From assembly GCA_963703855.1 (NCBI GenBank), contig CAVPFW010000025.1, positions 62,001-126,000 of the forward strand: a stretch of 64,000 nucleotides of DNA. Direction: 5' to 3'. Shown here in pieces: positions 36,108-43,808 of the stretch. Source of the DNA: AP-15 sp963703855. Lineage in GTDB: Bacteria; Pseudomonadota; Alphaproteobacteria; ATCC43930; CGMCC-115725. The position numbers and the translations under genes are program-made. The notes beneath the pieces are model-generated. The model had not been told where the DNA came from, searched no databases, and saw only the letters and a list, made by a program, of their open reading frames with translations. The first letter of the stretch is position 1. Each line of letters opens with the position of its first letter.

Positions 36108-37034
36108 ATGAAGGCGGTGCTGCTGACGGCGCATGGCGGGCCGGAGATGCTGCGCTTGGGCGAGGCCCCTGACCCGGTAGCCGGGCCGGGCGAGGTCGTC
36201 GTCGATGTCCATGCGGCCAGCGTCAATGCGGCCGATTACAAGGTGCGGCTGGGCGGCGGCGGATACGCCGGCCTTAAGCTGCCGCATATCCTGGGCCGCG
36301 ACTTTTCCGGGGTGGTCGGGGCGGTCGGCGCCGGGGTTACCGATTTCAAGCCGGGCGACGCGGTGTTCGGGGTCACCGATCAGGGGATCGAGGGCTGCTA
36401 TGCCGAAAAGATCGCAATTAAGGCCGCGATCATTGCCAAAAAACCCGAGCGGCTCGGTCATGCCGAGGCGGCGGCGATGGGGCTGACCAGCCTGACCGCG
36501 CTGTGGGCGGTCGAGGATACCGCCAAGCTCAAACCCGGCGAGACCATCCTGATCCAAGGCGGCGCCGGCGGCGTCGCCGGGTTTGCGATCCAGCTCGCCA
36601 AGCATCTGGGCGCGACCGTGATCGCCACCGCCAGCGCCCGCAATCACGATTATGTGAGGAGCCTCGGCGCCGATCGGGTGATCGACTACAACGCGCAGGA
36701 TTTTACCAAGGCTGCCGGCGATTGCGACGTCGTCTTCGACACCGTCGGCGGCGAGGTGCAGGTGCGCTCTTACGACGTGCTGAAGCCGGGCGGGCGGCTG
36801 GTATGGATCGCAGCGGCACCGGCGGGGTTTCAGCCGAGCCGCAAGGATGTCCAGGTCCTGCGCCCCAATGTCGCCCGCGACCGCGCCCATCTGGAGCGGA
36901 TGCTGGCGCTCTACGATCGGGGTGCCGTCTGGCCGCCCGAGATCGCTCGCTATAAGCTCGCCGACGCGGCCGAGGCGCACCGGGTCAGCGAGGGGCGCCA
37001 CCTGCGCGGAAAGCTGGTGCTCGAGGTGCGGTGA
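36108..37034 (+). CDS. NADP-dependent oxidoreductase, quinone-reductase type MDR
   Basis: A 308-residue zinc-independent medium-chain dehydrogenase. It has the GroES-like N-terminus MKAVLLTAHGGPEMLRLGEA and VNAADYKVRLGGG, then ILGRDFSGVVGAVGAGVTDF. The Rossmann cofactor motif is ILIQGGAGGVAGFAIQLAKH, followed by LGADRVIDY and VVFDTVGGE. No structural or catalytic zinc cysteines are present, consistent with QOR/enoyl-reductase members. The ATG at 36108 has AAGGAGGGG immediately upstream. Followed after 36 bases by the NTF2-like gene, probably in one transcript. Confidence 0.9.
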   Translation: MKAVLLTAHGGPEMLRLGEAPDPVAGPGEVVVDVHAASVNAADYKVRLGGGGYAGLKLPHILGRDFSGVVGAVGAGVTDFKPGDAVFGVTDQGIEGCYAEKIAIKAAIIAKKPERLGHAEAAAMGLTSLTALWAVEDTAKLKPGETILIQGGAGGVAGFAIQLAKHLGATVIATASARNHDYVRSLGADRVIDYNAQDFTKAAGDCDVVFDTVGGEVQVRSYDVLKPGGRLVWIAAAPAGFQPSRKDVQVLRPNVARDRAHLERMLALYDRGAVWPPEIARYKLADAAEAHRVSEGRHLRGKLVLEVR

Positions 37035-37070
37035 CCGCCGCGGGAACGAACCCTTGAGGAGGAGAGACAG

Positions 37071-37445
37071 ATGGCAGGCAACGCCCAGACGATCATCGAA
37101 CTCGACAAGAAGCGCATGGATGCGATGGCGAAAAAAGACCTCTCCGCGTTGAACGCGCTGATCGCCGACGAGCTCGTGTATACCCATTCCTCGGCTCGGA
37201 TCGACACCAAGCAAAGCCTGATCGCGGCGATGGAATCGGGGGCGACGGTCTATACCTCGGTCGTGCCGTCGGAGGTCAAGGCGCAGGAATTCGACGGCGC
37301 CGTGGTGCTGACCGGGTCGTGCCGCATCAGCGTCACGTCGCAGGGACGCCCCAACAGCTTCGGCGTCCGCTTCACCGACGTCTGGGCCAGCAAGGGCGGC
37401 CAGTGGCAGATGGTGACCTGGCAGTCGACCCGCACCCCCGACTGA
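37071..37445 (+). CDS. NTF2-like/SnoaL-like domain protein (DUF4440 type)
   Basis: A 124-residue single-domain protein: IIELDKKRMDAMAKKDLSAL, then NALIADELVYTHSSARIDTK, VVLTGSCRISVTSQG, and the C-terminal FTDVWASKGGQWQMVTWQST. This helix plus curved-sheet pattern is typical of DUF4440 proteins. Some are isomerases or ketosteroid binders and most are uncharacterised. GGAGGAG precedes the ATG. Close linkage to the oxidoreductase suggests a shared substrate. Confidence 0.87.
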   Translation: MAGNAQTIIELDKKRMDAMAKKDLSALNALIADELVYTHSSARIDTKQSLIAAMESGATVYTSVVPSEVKAQEFDGAVVLTGSCRISVTSQGRPNSFGVRFTDVWASKGGQWQMVTWQSTRTPD

Positions 37446-37836
37446 TCCTCGTCGCCGAGCCGACAGAAACGGACCGCGCTCCTCGAGACGGATCGCTGTG
37501 GGCGCAGGCGGAGGGAATTACCGAAATCGAGCTGCCGGCGCTGAAATTTGCCGCCGCCGATCCCTCGGAATCTGACCCCAGCATTGGCTGCAGGTCTCAT
37601 GCTGCTCCTGATAGGAGCACGCGACGAGACGTTCTTCGCCCTCGCCTGGCCGAAGGGCTGGCGCTGCGCGCTTGCGCGCTAATCTCGCGGGCGTGGGGGT
37701 CGCCGCCAACAGCGAGAGGCCGCTCCCGGTAGGGAACGGCCTCTCGGAACAGTCTTGCGGGCAAGAGGGGGGTTGCGGGGGCGCACAACCAGCGTTGTTT
37801 GCAGGCGATCCGGGCTCAAGTTCCGATCATACCCGG
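37446..37836. other. Intergenic region leading to the tRNA scar
   Basis: About 390 bases without a supportable gene. It contains a strong hairpin at 37713-37746: ten perfect pairs (CGAGAGGCCG/CGGCCTCTCG), one mismatch, then TCCC/GGGA around GGTA, with no T run after it. Short frames on both strands have no protein-like character. Confidence 0.5.
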
Positions 37837-37882
37837 CCCTCTCACGGCGGCGACACCGGTTCGAATCCGGTAGGGGACTCCA
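37837..37882 (+). tRNA. tRNA-Glu(CTC) 3' fragment (integration scar)
   Basis: The 46 bases match the 3' half of a bacterial tRNA-Glu. They cover the anticodon loop CTCTCAC (anticodon CTC), the stem half GGCGG, the variable region CGACA, the T arm CCGGTTCGAATCCGG and the acceptor TAGGGGACT with CCA encoded at 37880-37882. The 5' half is missing: the bases about 75 upstream of CCA do not pair with the acceptor strand, and no GTCCCC/TCTAGAGG sequence is nearby. A tRNA 3' end without its 5' half is what an integrase leaves at one end of an integrated element. Confidence 0.72.
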
Positions 37883-37986
37883 GTAAGATCAGAAGGTTAG
37901 AGTACGAACATTCCTCCCCACCCCCTTCATACGGGAAAAATACGGAAGCAGTGTTCCCGGATTGCGGTGGGTAGGGCGCGCCGCGA

Positions 37987-38101
37987 ATGACGAACGAGGC
38001 CTTCGCCCGGGTTATGATCGACCAGCTTCTCAGAGACTTGGATTGGCGGCTGACCCGACGGCCGCAGTGTGCGGTTCGAATACGTTCTCGACAATTCGTA
38101 A
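37987..38101 (+). pseudogene. N-terminal stub of a type I restriction (HsdR-like) subunit
   Basis: The frame from 37987 reads MTNEAFARVMIDQLLRDLDW then RLT, and after a one-base shift SVRFEYVLDN before a stop at 38101. The order NEAFARVxIDQLLRDxxW, then SVRFEYVL, is how many type I restriction R subunits and related DEAD-box proteins begin. Only ~40 residues remain of a protein normally near 800-1000. It lies 100 bases after the tRNA scar, consistent with deletion inside a former island. Confidence 0.5.
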
Positions 38102-38149
38102 CCCATCGATCAGGTTGGAGAAATGGAATTTACCGAAAGTCTTGATGGG

Positions 38150-38161
38150 GTGGACGGCCCC
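38150..38161 (+). repeat. Extra copy of the IS1111-type terminal repeat
   Basis: GTGGACGGCCCC here is identical to the left inverted repeat of the IS110-family element 400 bases to the right and has a similar preceding context (TTGATGGG vs TTGTTGGG). It may mark the end of a lost second copy or a one-ended remnant. Confidence 0.5.
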
Positions 38162-38399
38162 GCTCCCGGCATCGCTCCGGATCGCCCCGCCCAGTTCCTC
38201 GCCTGTCCTTTTTGTGGCGCCTGTCGCTCGCGCCAGCAGGTTTTCCGAGAGGGCTCGCCCTCGCGTAAGCGTCAGCTGACGGTCGTCTTTCGCTGGGCGT
38301 ATTGAGCGGGATGCTGCCGGCGTTTTGGCAGGCGGCGATGCAATCTGCGACGCAGCGTTGGTCGATAAGGAGGGTCGTGTCCCTTGGGGTGGTGTAGGA

Positions 38400-38468
38400 G
38401 CTGTGGGTAAGTAGCCCGCCGACGTGGACCGCCACGAGTCGGGCGGCGGCGGGCTACTTATCCACAGC
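38400..38468. repeat. 69-base palindrome with 22-bp arms
   Basis: The outer arms GCTGTGGGTAAGTAGCCCGC+CG (38400-38421) and its complement (38447-38468) pair at 21 of 22 positions. The 25-base centre contains a further CGTGG/CCACG pair. It sits about 80 bases left of the IS110-family element. It could be two abutting insertion-sequence ends or the palindromic target such elements favour. Confidence 0.7.
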
Positions 38469-38621
38469 GGTGGTCATCGCGGATCTCTCCGGTAGGGTTT
38501 GGTCGCAAACCGATCAACCTGACGGAGAACCCGGTCCCCGGACTTGTTGGGGTGGACGGCCCCACGGCATCGCGTGCCAAAGTTTCGGGGTCGTATGACC
38601 GAACCGAGGGAGCCGTCCACC

Positions 38622-39638
38622 ATGGAGCTTAAACGCATTGCCATCGACACGTCCAAGTCGGTGTTCACCCTGCACGGGGTGGATGCCCAAGAGCGTCCGG
38701 TGCTCCGCCGCGACCTGCGCCGGGGCCAATTGGTCGCATTCTTCGCCAAGCTGGCGCCGACCGAGGTGGTGCTGGAAGCATGCGGCGGCTCGCACCATTG
38801 GGCGCGCACGCTGAGCAAGCTGGGCCACCGGGTGGGGCTGATCCCGCCGCAATACGTCAAGCCGTTCGTCAAGCGCGGCAAGACCGACCGCAACGACGCC
38901 GAGGCGATCAGCGAGGCCGCCAGCCGGCCAGCGATGCGCCGGGTGGCGATCAAGTCGGCCGCCCAACAAGCCGATACTCTCACTCTGAGCGCCCGCGAGC
39001 TGCTGGTGGCCCAGCGCACCCAGACCATCAACGCGTTGCGCGGCCATGCCGCTGAGTTCGGCGTGGTGGTGGCCGGCGGCACCGGCCGGGTGGCCGAGCT
39101 GCTGGCGGCAGTGGCGCAGGACGCCGACGTACCGCAGGCCGCGCGCAGCCTGCTGGCCTTCCTGGGGCAGCAGGTCGCGCATCTCGACCGCGAGATCGCC
39201 AAGCTCGACACGGCGCTGATGGCCCAGCACAAGGCCAACCCGGTCAGCCGGCTGCTGGCCGAGATTCCCGGCATCGGGCCGATCGGCGCGTTGACGCTGG
39301 CCGTACGGATCGACCCGATGCAATTCCAATCCGGCCGCCACCTGGCCGCCTGGATCGGGCTGACGCCGCGCGAGCACTCCAGCGGCGGCAAGCAGCGCAT
39401 GGGCGGCATCAGCAGGGCCGGCGACGAGCGACTGCGCCAATTGCTGGTGCTCGGGGCCACGGCGATCATCCGATACGCCAAGCCGGGCCGCGCCTCGGCC
39501 TGGCTGCTGTCCTTGCTGGAGCGCCGGCCGCGCAAGCTGGCGGCGGTGGCTCTGGCCAACAAGATGGCCCAAATCGCGTGGGCCATGATGACGACCGGCG
39601 AGGCGTATCGGCGAGCTCCGCTCGCGGCCGCCGCCTGA
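38622..39638 (+). CDS. IS110-family transposase (IS1111 group)
   Basis: A 338-residue DEDD transposase. The RuvC-like N-terminal domain has IAIDTSKSVFTLHGVD (first Asp), VVLEACGGSHHWARTL (Glu) and GKTDRNDAEAISEAASRP (Asp pair). A coiled middle follows, then the Tnp20 domain LLAEIPGIGPIGALTLAVRI, HLAAWIGLTPREHSSGGKQR and MGGISRAGDERLRQLLVLGA with the conserved Ser-containing SSGGK. No frameshift; it appears intact. The ATG at 38622 is chosen because MELKRIAIDTSK matches family starts. These enzymes are guided by a bridge RNA encoded in the element. Confidence 0.93.
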   Translation: MELKRIAIDTSKSVFTLHGVDAQERPVLRRDLRRGQLVAFFAKLAPTEVVLEACGGSHHWARTLSKLGHRVGLIPPQYVKPFVKRGKTDRNDAEAISEAASRPAMRRVAIKSAAQQADTLTLSARELLVAQRTQTINALRGHAAEFGVVVAGGTGRVAELLAAVAQDADVPQAARSLLAFLGQQVAHLDREIAKLDTALMAQHKANPVSRLLAEIPGIGPIGALTLAVRIDPMQFQSGRHLAAWIGLTPREHSSGGKQRMGGISRAGDERLRQLLVLGATAIIRYAKPGRASAWLLSLLERRPRKLAAVALANKMAQIAWAMMTTGEAYRRAPLAAAA

Positions 39639-39866
39639 CCAGTCGTCGCTGCCAGGAGTGCAGGTGTGCCGCGAGGAGATGATGATCGGTCGATCCGACG
39701 ATCCAGAACACCCCGCCCGGATCACCGGCGTCCCGACGCCGCGGACTTGTTTGGGGCTGGATCGCGGAACCCATCTGGGCCAGCGGCAGGTGCCGCGCAA
39801 ACAGGCCGGACACATGACCGCACATCGTACCGTCGTCAACTCTTCGCCCGTCACCCCTTGCACTCC
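39639..39866 (+). ncRNA. Candidate bridge-RNA region of the IS1111-type element
   Basis: The 228 non-coding bases between the transposase stop and the right inverted repeat are long relative to the ~60 bases upstream of the gene. In the IS1111 group the bridge RNA is reported from the 3' side of the transposase gene. The segment is GC-rich with several short complementary tracts (for example GGTCGATCCGACGATCC near 39687, and CCGCGGACTTG/CAAACAGGCC). I infer the RNA from position only and have not derived target- or donor-binding loops. Confidence 0.35.
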
Positions 39867-39891
39867 GGGGCCGTCCACACATGATCCGGGG

Positions 39892-40431
39892 ATGACCGAT
39901 GAGATGATCGCCCTTCGCGCGCTCGTGGAGAAGAGCCCTGACACCGACCTGCTGCGCGAGATGATCGGCTTTGCCGCGCACCGGCTGATGGAGCTGGAAG
40001 TCGAAGGGCTGACCGGCGCCGGGCACGGCGAGCGCCGCCCCGATCGGATCACCCAGCGCAACGGCTATCGCGAGCGCGACTGGGAGACGCGCGCCGGCAT
40101 GGTGGAATTGCGCATCCCCAAGCTCAGAAGAGGAAGCTACTTCCCGGCTTTCCTGGAGCCGCGGCGGATGGCCGAGAAGGCGCTGACCGCGGTCGTCCAG
40201 GAAGCCTATTTCCACGGCGTCTCGACCCGATCGGTCGACGAACTGGTGCGGGCGATGGGAATGACCGGCATCTCGAAGAGCCAAGGCCTGCCCCTGCGAA
40301 GGCGGGGGTCTCCCGGCTGTGCGCCGAGATCGACGATAAGATCGAAGCCTTCCTCAATCGGCCGCTCGAAGGCGATTGGCCCTATCTGTGGCTCGATGCG
40401 ACCTATGTGAAGAGCCGTACCGGAGGGCGTG
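39892..40431 (+). pseudogene. IS256-type transposase, 5' part (interrupted)
   Basis: Codes LLREMIGFAAHRLMELEVEG, TQRNGYRERDWETRAGMVEL, RIPKLRRGSYFPAFLEPRRM and STRSVDELVRAMGMTGISKS, the N-terminal half of a Mutator/IS256 transposase. A 23-base palindromic insert (40285-40307) then breaks the frame, after which VSRLCAEIDDKIEAFLNRPL and WPYLWLDATYVKSRTGGRV resume, including the first DDE Asp (LDAT). The IS21-type element enters at 40431/40432. The remainder is at 43221-43601. Confidence 0.88.
40285..40307 (+). repeat. 23-base palindrome tip inserted in the IS256 gene
   Basis: The inserted bases GGCCTGCCCCTGCGAAGGCGGGG (about; key part CCCCTGCGAAGGCGGGG) lie exactly between codons for SKSQ and VSRLC, which are contiguous in relatives. 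The complement CCCCGC-CTTC-GC-A-GGGG resembles the tip of the palindromes bracketing the GIY-YIG gene. The insertion shifts the frame. Confidence 0.7.
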
Positions 40432-40434
40432 TGC

Positions 40435-40549
40435 GCGTTCCGGTCGATTGTGATCACGGATTCCGGTGGAAGCTGATCACTCAATCCGGTGGAACGTGAT
40501 CACGGATTCCGGTCGAACGTGATCACCCAATCCGGTGATCGTGATCAGC
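40435..40549 (+). repeat. Left-end array of five 23-bp repeats of the IS21 element
   Basis: Five consecutive 23-base units share the core ATTCCGGT (or AATCCGGT) and end in TGATCAC: 40435-40457, 40458-40480, 40481-40503, 40504-40526 and 40527-40549 (last unit degenerate). IS21 elements carry such multiple IstA-binding repeats, usually two or three. The right end has three more in opposite orientation (about 43151-43219). Confidence 0.85.
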
Positions 40550-40632
40550 CCGGCGCGATGGTTTAGCGCTCCGCGGCGCTGACGGTTCTCAACCGAAGGT
40601 AGCCTCGTCCTCTTTGTCGAAAGGAGGACGGG

Positions 40633-42167
40633 ATGCCGGCCGAGAGACTGTCGATGCGCCAGATCCGGGACGTTTTGCGACTGTGCTTCGAGAGCAGGCT
40701 TCCGCAGCGGGCGGTTGCCCGCAGCCTCGGGCTGAGCCAAGGGGCGGTCAGCGGTTATCTGAGCCGGGCGCGGGCGGTCGGCGTAGCCTGGCCGCTGGCC
40801 GAGGATATCGACGACGCGCGGCTCGAAGCGCTGCTGTTTCCGCCGCCCTCCGGAACGCCGGCTGATCAGCGTCCGATGCCGGACTGGGGCTGGGTGCACC
40901 GCGAGCTGCGGCGGCCCGACGTGACACTGGCGTTGCTGTGGGAGGAGTACCGCGCCGGCGCCGCCGACGGCTTCGGCTATTCCTGGTTCTGCGACCTATA
41001 CCGGACCTGGGCCGGGCGGCTCAAGCCGACGATGCGCCAGATACACCTCGCCGGCGAGCGGATGTTCGTCGATTTCGCCGGCCGCACCGCCGAGGTGGTT
41101 GACGTCGGCACCGGCGAGATCATCCCGGTGCAGATCTTCGTCGCGGTGCTGGGCGCTTCCAGCTTCACCTACGCCGAGGCGACCTGGAGCCAGAAGCTGC
41201 CGGACTGGATCGCCGCGCATGTTCGCGCCTTCGCCTATTTCGGCGGGGCCGCGCGGCAGACGGTCAGCGACAATCTGAAGGCCGGCATCACCAAGGCCTC
41301 GTTCTACGAGCCGATGGTCAACCGGACCTACGCCGACATGGCGCGGCATTACCGCACCGCCATTGTTCCAGCACGGCCCTACAAGCCGCGCGACAAAGCC
41401 AAGGTGGAGGTCGGCGTCCAGGTGGTCGGCCGCTGGATTCTGGCCCGGCTGCGGCACCGGCGCTTCTTCTCGCTGGCCGACCTCAACGCGGCGATCCGCG
41501 CGCTGCTCGACGATCTCAACGACCGGCCGATGCGCGGCTGGGGCACGAGCCGGCGCGCGCTTTACGAACAGCTCGACCGGCCGGCGCTGGAGCCCCTGCC
41601 GGCCGAACTCTACGAATACGCCGAGTGGAAGCGCTGCCGGGTCAACCTCGACTACCATGTCGAGATTGCCAAGCACTACTACAGCGTGCCGCACCAGCTG
41701 ATCCGCCAGGAGGTCGAGGCGCGGATCACGTCGCCACGGTCGAGATCTTCCACCGCGGCAAGCGGGTCGCCAGCCATCGCCGCAGCGCCCGCCCGCATCG
41801 GCCGACCACCATCGCCGAGCACATGCCGAGTTCGCACCGGCGCTATCGCGACTGGACGCATGAACGCATCCGCCGCGAGGCTGCTGCGGTCGGCGACAAC
41901 GCCGCCATCCTGGCCGATGTGATCCTGCGCTCGCGGCCGCATCCGGAGCAGGGGTTCCGCTCCTGCATCGGCATCCTCGGCCTGGTCAAACGCTTCGGCC
42001 CCGCGCGCGTCGAGGCCGCTTGTGCCCGTGCGCTGGTGCTCGGCACGCGCTCCTACAACTCCGTCGCCACCATCCTGAAGAACCATCGCGAGAACGCCCC
42101 GCCGCCGATCGGCGAGGCGCCGGTGCTGATCCACGAGAACATCCGCGGCCCAGGCTACTACCACTGA
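40633..42167 (+). pseudogene. istA: IS21-family transposase IstA, frameshifted
   Basis: N-terminal HTH (MRQIRDVLRLCFESRLPQRA, VARSLGLSQGAVSGYLSRAR) and the DDE domain (GERMFVDFAGRTAEVVD, GAARQTVSDNLKAGITKASF, PYKPRDKAKVEVGVQVVGRW) are in one frame up to VEARIT near 41730. After an apparent one-base loss the next frame gives VATVEIFHRGKRVASHRRS, RPHRPTTIAEHMPSSHRRY and ends GPGYYH at 42167. Repaired length is ~511 residues, normal for IstA. The ATG at 40633 starts MPAERLSMRQ after AAAGGAGG. Confidence 0.88.
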
Positions 42168-42179
42168 AAGGAAGACAAG

Positions 42180-42927
42180 ATGCTGATCCACCCAACGGTC
42201 GAGCGGCTGCGCGCTCGGCCTCGCCGCCATGGCCGATGCCTTCATCGAGATGCAGAACGCGCCGGACGCCGCCGAGCTGAGCCGGGAAGATTGGCTCGGC
42301 CTGCTCGTCGATCGCGAGGTGACCAGCCGCGAGAACAAGCGCCTCGCCCGCCGTCTGCGTGAGGCGAAGCTGCGCCAGGCCGCCGTCGTCGAGGACGTCA
42401 ATCTTCGCGCGCCGCGCGGCCTGGACCGCGCCCTATTCCAAAAGCTCGCCACCTGCGAGTGGGTCCGCGATCATCACCATTTGCTGGTCGTCGGCCCGAC
42501 CGGTATCGGCAAGTCGTGGTTGGCTTGCGCCCTCGGCCACAAGGCCTGCCGTGAGGGCTTCTCGGTGCTCTACAAGCGCGCCGGCCGCCTGTTTGGCGAT
42601 CTCAGCCAGGCACGCGGCGAAGGTCGCCTGCCGCGGTTGCTGACCACGCTCGAACGCGTCCGGCTGCTGATCATCGACGATTGGGGGCCGGAGCCGCTCA
42701 ATGCCGAGCAGCGTCGCGACCTCCTCGAGATCGTCGACGACCGCTACGACCGCGGCTCGCTGCTGATCACCAGCCAAGTCCCGGTCAGCCGCTGGCACGA
42801 GGTCATCGGAGATCCCACCCTGGCCGACGCGACATTGGACCGCATCGTGCACCGCGCTCATCGCATCGAGCTCAAGGGACCCTCCTTGCGCCGACACCTT
42901 GTCGCCGCCGAAAGCCCCGCTGCATGA
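42180..42927 (+). pseudogene. istB: IS21-family helper ATPase IstB, frameshifted near the start
   Basis: The ATG at 42180 (AAAGGAAG upstream) gives MLIHPTVERLRA. One base appears lost near 42212, and the next frame reads LGLAAMADAFIEMQNAPDAA and is then open to 42927. It includes Walker A (VVGPTGIGKSWLACALG), Walker B (RLLIIDDWGPEPLNAEQRRD) and LLITSQVPVSRWHEVIGDPT. IstB is the AAA+ protein that loads target DNA for IstA. Translation from the internal ATG at 42229 could still make most of the ATPase. It follows istA by 12 bases. Confidence 0.88.
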
Positions 42928-43220
42928 CCGCCCGTGCTCCGATCGCCCACGGGGGTCCACAGCGCCTCCCCGCGCGCGCCGCTCCATCGCTCGTCAAGGC
43001 ACTGCGCGACGCGCGGGGTCCCCTCCATGGACTCCGTGGACGATCCGCAGCCGACTTGACCGGCCCCACCATGCCCATGCAACCTACATTTACGTCGGCG
43101 GCGCGCCGCGCTGCGACCATCACGCCGGGCTTTTACCGCCCGTGATCAGCGTGATCACGATCACCGGAATCGGTGATCACCTTCAGCCGGTATGGCTGAT
43201 CACGTTCACCGGAATGCGCA

Positions 43221-43601
43221 GGGCGTGTCCTCTCGACCGCTGTCATCCTTGCGGTCGCCGTCAACAACGACGGCCGTGGGCCTTCAGCCCACGGGCATGA
43301 CCCGTGGCGCGAGGTGCTGGGAATGGATATCGGCCCGTCCGAGGCCGAAACCTTCTGGACCGAGTTCCTGCGCAAGCTGGCCCGCCGCGGTCTGCGCGGC
43401 GTCAAGCTGGTCATCTCGGACGCGCATGAGGGCTTGAAGGCAGCCGTCGCCAAGGTCCTGCACGCCTCCTGGCAGCGCTGCCGGGTGCACTTCATGCGCA
43501 ACCTCTTGGCCCATGCCGGCAAGCAGGGCCGGCGCGTCGTCGCCGCCTTTGTCGGCACCGCCTTCGCCCAGGAGGACGCACAGCGACCTCCGCCGGGCTA
43601 A
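43221..43601 (+). pseudogene. IS256-type transposase, 3' part (interrupted and truncated)
   Basis: Continues the IS256 reading with RVLSTAVILAVAVNNDGR, then a 30-base in-frame insert (43278-43307), then REVLGMDIGPSEAETFWTEF, LRKLARRGLRGVKLVISDAH, LHASWQRCRVHFMRNLLAHA and FVGTAFAQEDAQ. The SDAHEGL Asp is the second DDE residue. Homology ends at about 43580 and a stop follows at 43601, so the C-terminal third with the catalytic Glu is lost. Confidence 0.87.
43276..43305 (+). repeat. Double-hairpin insert in the IS256 3' part
   Basis: GTGGGC-CTTCA-GCCCAC followed at once by ACGGG-CATGA-CCCGT forms two adjacent hairpins sharing the AC. In protein terms it adds GPSAHGHDPW between the two Arg of the usual DGRREVLG, keeping the frame. 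Confidence 0.7.
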
Positions 43602-43808
43602 ACAGGTCAGGGAAGATCAAGAAGCCATTGCGCTCGTGTCGGACAGACGATCACGATCGCGCCGGAGTGGCATCCGATCGGCGCCCGGCTCTACCTCGGG
43701 ACGGACCCGGACCCGCGCCTGCGCTGACCGCGGGCGACGGTGTGGAGCGGTCGCCGGCGCGCCGCTGCAAGACTAGCGTTGGCGCCGGCAAAGACTATGA
43801 TGGTACAA
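43602..43808. other. Junction between mobile patch and vapC, gene remnant possible
   Basis: A 207-base gap. A plus-strand frame ends at 43727 with QTITIAPEWHPIGARLYLG and DPDPRLR, which reads like a genuine protein C-terminus, but I cannot name it. It may be the end of the gene into which the mobile DNA inserted. Confidence 0.35.

Larger units (their letters stand above)
38552..39878 (+). mobile_element. IS110-family (IS1111 group) insertion sequence
   Basis: Contains one DEDD transposase gene flanked by 12-bp perfect inverted repeats GTGGACGGCCCC (38552-38563) and GGGGCCGTCCAC (39867-39878). Sub-terminal inverted repeats of about this length are a mark of the IS1111 group, whereas the IS110 group lacks them. 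The true ends lie a few bases outside the repeats and cannot be fixed here; no target duplication is expected for this family. The right end abuts the first codon of the IS256-type transposase gene. Confidence 0.75.
40432..43220 (+). mobile_element. IS21-family insertion sequence inside the IS256 gene
   Basis: Ends are TGCGCGTTCCGGT...TGATCA on the left and the complement of TGCGCATTCCGGT...TGATCA on the right. It is flanked by the 7-bp direct repeat GGGCGTG (40425-40431 and 43221-43227), and removing element plus one repeat restores the IS256 reading frame (GGRV then LSTAVILAVAV). It carries istA and istB and multiple 23-bp end repeats, all typical of IS21. Both genes have a one-base frameshift, so it may be inactive. 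Length is about 2.8 kb, slightly long for the family. Confidence 0.9.

Noticed and set aside
37713..37746. Strong hairpin as an intrinsic terminator of the NTF2-like gene
   Set aside because: It lies 268 bases past the stop and is not followed by a T run; more likely an intergenic palindrome.
37807..37882. A complete tRNA-Glu gene
   Set aside because: The bases that should form the 5' acceptor, D arm and 5' anticodon stem do not pair or match; only the 3' half is tRNA-like.
40435..40549. Regular 23-bp repeats as a CRISPR array
   Set aside because: Units are contiguous with no spacers, contain the IS end sequence, and recur inverted at the other end of the IS21 element.
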